This document shows, piece by piece, positions 61,855 to 64,000 of a stretch of DNA of 64,000 nt. Positions within the stretch are counted from its first letter, which is position 1, and each line of letters opens with the position of its first letter. A program made the translations under genes and the position numbers. Location of the stretch: the NCBI RefSeq assembly GCF_039614765.1, contig NZ_CP154879.1, forward strand, positions 1,426,001-1,490,000. The letters run 5' to 3'. The stretch comes from Castellaniella sp. MT123. GTDB lineage: Bacteria > Pseudomonadota > Gammaproteobacteria > Burkholderiales > Burkholderiaceae_B. The notes under the pieces were generated by a model, which saw only the letters and a list, made by a program, of their open reading frames with translations, did no database searches and was not told the DNA's origin.

Positions 61855-62759
61855 AGCCCCTGTATCCGCTATTCGCCGATTTGGTCGGGCGGGATGTGCT
61901 GGTGGTCGGCGGCGGTGCCGTTGCGGAGCGTAAGGTACGCAGCCTGCGGGATAGCGGCGCCCGGATCCGGGTGGCCGCGATCCGGCTGAACACCCGCCTG
62001 CGGGAATGGTGCGCCGAAGGGCACCTGACCCATCTGCCAGGCCCCTTCGACCCGCAGTGGCTGGATGACGCCTGGCTGGTGATCGCAGCGACCAATGATC
62101 GACCGCTCAATGCCCGCATCCGGGAAGCGGCCGACGCGCGCCGTATTTTCAGCAATGTCGTGGACGACCCGGTCCTGTCGTCCTTTCAGGTCCCGGCTAT
62201 CCTGAACCACGCGCCACTCGTGATCGCCATCTCCACAGCCGGCACAGCCCCCGTCCTGGCCCGACGACTGCGCACACATCTGGAGCCCCTCGTCGATCCG
62301 GTCCTCGGCACCCTCGCCCGACTGGCGGGTGAACACCGGCAGGCAATCCGCCAGGCCTACCCGGACATCGGCGCGCGCCGCCGGTTCTTCGATGGGCTGA
62401 TCGACGGGCCAGTCCTGGCGTTGCTGCGCCACGGCGACACAGCCCTAGCCGCGCGAACCCTGCTCGATCAGCTATCCGGAAAGGCCGCAGCCGCTTGCCC
62501 GCCGCCAAGGATCACCTGGGTCCACCCCTGTCCAATAGATCCGGAATTGCTGACCCTGAAGGCACTGCGCGCCATGAACCATGCCGATCTGATCCTGCAC
62601 ACCCTCGGGATCCCGGCATCCCTGCTCTCACTATCCCGCAAGGATGCCGATCGCGCGCTGCTGGATGATGACATCGGCGAGACGAACCCGGGTGTCCGGG
62701 ACGCCCTCATCCGGGACAGATACCCGACCCACCGTGACATCGTGGTGCTGGCAGGCTGA
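61851..62759 (+). CDS. cysG: Siroheme synthase, CysG N-terminal half with decayed methyltransferase remnant
   Basis: This encodes 302 residues. Residues 1-215 are precorrin-2 dehydrogenase/ferrochelatase: 'GRDVLVVGGGAVAERKVRSL', 'AWLVIAATNDRPLNARI', the catalytic Asp in 'FSNVVDDPVLSSF', and 'VIAISTAGTAPVLARRLRTH'. Residues about 220-302 still align with the start of a SUMT domain (PELLTLKALRAMNHADLIL, SLSRKDADRALL), but the SAM loop GAGPG has become HPCPI and the chain stops before 'VVRLKGGDP'. Full CysG is about 457 residues. The lost step is covered by cobA, whose stop overlaps this start. Confidence 0.9.
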   Translation: MKPLYPLFADLVGRDVLVVGGGAVAERKVRSLRDSGARIRVAAIRLNTRLREWCAEGHLTHLPGPFDPQWLDDAWLVIAATNDRPLNARIREAADARRIFSNVVDDPVLSSFQVPAILNHAPLVIAISTAGTAPVLARRLRTHLEPLVDPVLGTLARLAGEHRQAIRQAYPDIGARRRFFDGLIDGPVLALLRHGDTALAARTLLDQLSGKAAAACPPPRITWVHPCPIDPELLTLKALRAMNHADLILHTLGIPASLLSLSRKDADRALLDDDIGETNPGVRDALIRDRYPTHRDIVVLAG

Positions 62760-62809
62760 ACCTCAAGCGCGCCGACGGCCTTCGATATTGGCTTGCAGGT
62801 CTTCCGACC

Positions 62810-62858
62810 GTGACATTGTCATGGGCTTGCCATATAATTTGAATTGCAAATCAAATTA
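62810..62858 (+). promoter_or_regulatory. Promoter and MarR operator
   Basis: GTGACA (62810-62815), 17 bases, then TATAAT (62833-62838). TAATTTGA-N8-TCAAATTA (62835-62858) is a perfect inverted repeat overlapping the -10 and the start site, the usual place for an autorepressing MarR protein. Confidence 0.75.
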
Positions 62859-62881
62859 GTTGAACCTCATTTTTTCCCCTT

Positions 62882-63373
62882 ATGACCTCCTCCCCCGGAC
62901 CGCGCGCCCGTTTCGGCATCCGTTTTTCGCTGCTGGCGCGCCGCTGGCACCATGTGCTCGACGCGCATCTCGTGCAGGCGGGGCTCACGGGCGCAACCTG
63001 GGCACCACTGATCCACCTGGACGAAACCGGCGGCGGCATGACCCAGAAAGACCTGGCGCTGCTGGTCGGGGTCGATGGCTCCAGCCTGGTCCGGGTGCTC
63101 GATATCCTCGAACGCCAGGGGCTGATCGAACGGCAGCGCAGCGAAACCGATGGGCGCGCCCGGCTGGTGCATCTCACACCAGAGGGCAAGCGCCATGTGG
63201 CCGACATCCGCCGGGAGCTCGGCCAAGGGGAACGCGCCCTGCTGGCTGACCTATCCGACGATGAAATTCTGGTCCTGTTGCAATGCTTCGATCGCATCGA
63301 CAGCCGGATCACCGACCTTGAAAACACAACAACACGCAACCTCCACCAGAGAACCACCCCCGATGTCCGATAG
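62882..63373 (+). CDS. MarR-family regulator
   Basis: This encodes 163 residues with a winged helix: 'MTQKDLALLVGVDGSSLVRV', 'LDILERQGLIERQRSETDGR' with the wing Arg-Asp-Gly-type turn, and 'ARLVHLTPEGKRHVADI'. It probably represses itself and the efflux gene it overlaps by 11 bases, lifting repression on binding an aromatic acid. An operator is visible upstream at 62835-62858. Confidence 0.9.
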   Translation: MTSSPGPRARFGIRFSLLARRWHHVLDAHLVQAGLTGATWAPLIHLDETGGGMTQKDLALLVGVDGSSLVRVLDILERQGLIERQRSETDGRARLVHLTPEGKRHVADIRRELGQGERALLADLSDDEILVLLQCFDRIDSRITDLENTTTRNLHQRTTPDVR

Positions 63374-64000
63374 TCCGACCACGACCGATCACGCGCCAAT
63401 CGCGCTACCTGCCCGCCGACGCGACGCCTTGCGGCAGATCCTGCACACGCGGCGCTTCGAAGAAAGCCTGAAACTGGGCACGCCACCCTCGGTACGCAAT
63501 TCGGCACTCGCGGGTCTGCAGGCGGGGCTGACCACCGCCATCTGCGTGCCCCTGTTCCTGCTCTCGCCCTGGGCGCATCTGGCGGGCTTTGCCTCGTTGG
63601 GCGCGCTGGCAGCGCTGTTCGGGCGCTTCGCCCCTCGGCGCAGCCGCACGGGCATTGTGCTGCAATGCGCCTTCTGGCAGACCTTCGCGGTCTTCGCCAT
63701 GTCGGCGACCGCCTGGCTGGGCTGGTCGCCAGCGGCCCAGTTGGCCTTGATGGCAATTTCCTGCGGCTTCTACCTGCTGATCAGCTTCCGGCACCACTTC
63801 GGCGCACCCGGCCCTCTGATCTTCATCTTCGCAGTCGGTGGCTCGATGACGGACACGCTGGACCTGAGGCAAGTGGCCGAGCGCACACTGGCCACGGCGA
63901 TCGCCGCCGTCTTCGCCTGGCTGATCTGCATCGCCAGTGAATCCTTGCGCCATCCGCCGACGCCGGAGCGAACCTTTCCGAAGGATCCGGAACGGTCCCT
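63363..64000 (+). CDS. FUSC-family efflux protein, partial (3' end outside window)
   Basis: The ATG at 63363 overlaps the marR stop. The frame is open to the right edge, 212 codons visible. After a basic N-terminus come paired helices (ALAGLQAGLTTAICVPLFLL, LAGFASLGALAALFGRFAP, 'FWQTFAVFAMSATAWLGWS', 'LALMAISCGFYLLISFRHHF', 'TLATAIAAVFAWLICIASE'), the FUSC (fusaric acid/aromatic acid exporter, AaeB-like) membrane half. The cytoplasmic domain would follow outside. Coupling to a MarR gene fits an inducible efflux pump. Confidence 0.85.
   Translation, partial: MSDSPTTTDHAPIALPARRRDALRQILHTRRFEESLKLGTPPSVRNSALAGLQAGLTTAICVPLFLLSPWAHLAGFASLGALAALFGRFAPRRSRTGIVLQCAFWQTFAVFAMSATAWLGWSPAAQLALMAISCGFYLLISFRHHFGAPGPLIFIFAVGGSMTDTLDLRQVAERTLATAIAAVFAWLICIASESLRHPPTPERTFPKDPERS

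Overview
The window is GC-rich and coding-dense, with short overlaps between neighbouring genes. Its gene set (FNR-type regulator, cbb3 oxidase, copper nitrite reductase, glcDEF, HU, two Liv-type ABC operons, and mnmH-selD without selA or selB in view) suggests a facultatively denitrifying betaproteobacterium of the Burkholderiales, most like Alcaligenaceae such as Castellaniella or Bordetella relatives. The taxonomic call is inference from gene content and protein style, not from a marker-gene comparison.

Layout. 1-1.6 kb: the start of a secreted protein and three tiny genes, each preceded by a copy of a short CTTCTGG repeat. 1.6-7.4 kb: a 5.6-kb integrated element at the 3' end of tRNA-Leu(CAG). 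It is bounded by a 142-bp direct repeat and carries a P4-type integrase, an AlpA-like regulator, an Icd/ash-like gene, several unknown small genes and a phage virion-like protein, almost all in one overlapping leftward operon. It looks like a compact phage satellite. 7.5-18.8 kb: housekeeping genes (rnr, rlmB, a PLP enzyme, hupB, tRNA-Val, a DMT permease, mnmH-selD, a DUF853 ATPase, tag, DUF3293). 19-23.5 kb: a complete branched-chain-amino-acid-type ABC transporter. 23.6-29.2 kb: a diguanylate cyclase, an unknown gene, tRNA-Met, an ADP-ribosylglycohydrolase, a lipoprotein and a hydroxyacid reductase. 29.4-36.7 kb: a two-component flavin monooxygenase, an AraC/HpaA-type regulator and a second Liv-type transporter, plausibly for uptake and hydroxylation of a phenolic compound. 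36.7-47.7 kb: a lipoprotein, a cold-shock protein, tRNA-Lys, purB, a GST, mnmA, glcFED, a further FAD-linked oxidase, and a DAHP synthase preceded by a phenylalanine-rich leader peptide and an intrinsic terminator.

47.8-62.8 kb is a respiration and nitrogen block: a three-domain copper nitrite reductase, an FNR-type regulator, a complete cbb3 oxidase (ccoNOQP, ccoG, ccoS) whose assembly genes are strikingly reduced, and an assimilatory nitrite operon (nirC, fused nirBD, cobA, cysG-like) behind a good sigma-54 promoter. The window ends with a MarR-FUSC efflux pair running off the right edge.

The observations most worth following are: (1) a CcoI-like protein that keeps all eight membrane helices and the CPC metal motif but has lost every ATPase domain, under a textbook FNR promoter; (2) a Phe-codon attenuator on the DAHP synthase gene; (3) the small satellite-like element with recognisable attachment and integrase arm sites and a virion-like protein; (4) a cysG whose methyltransferase half has decayed next to a stand-alone cobA.
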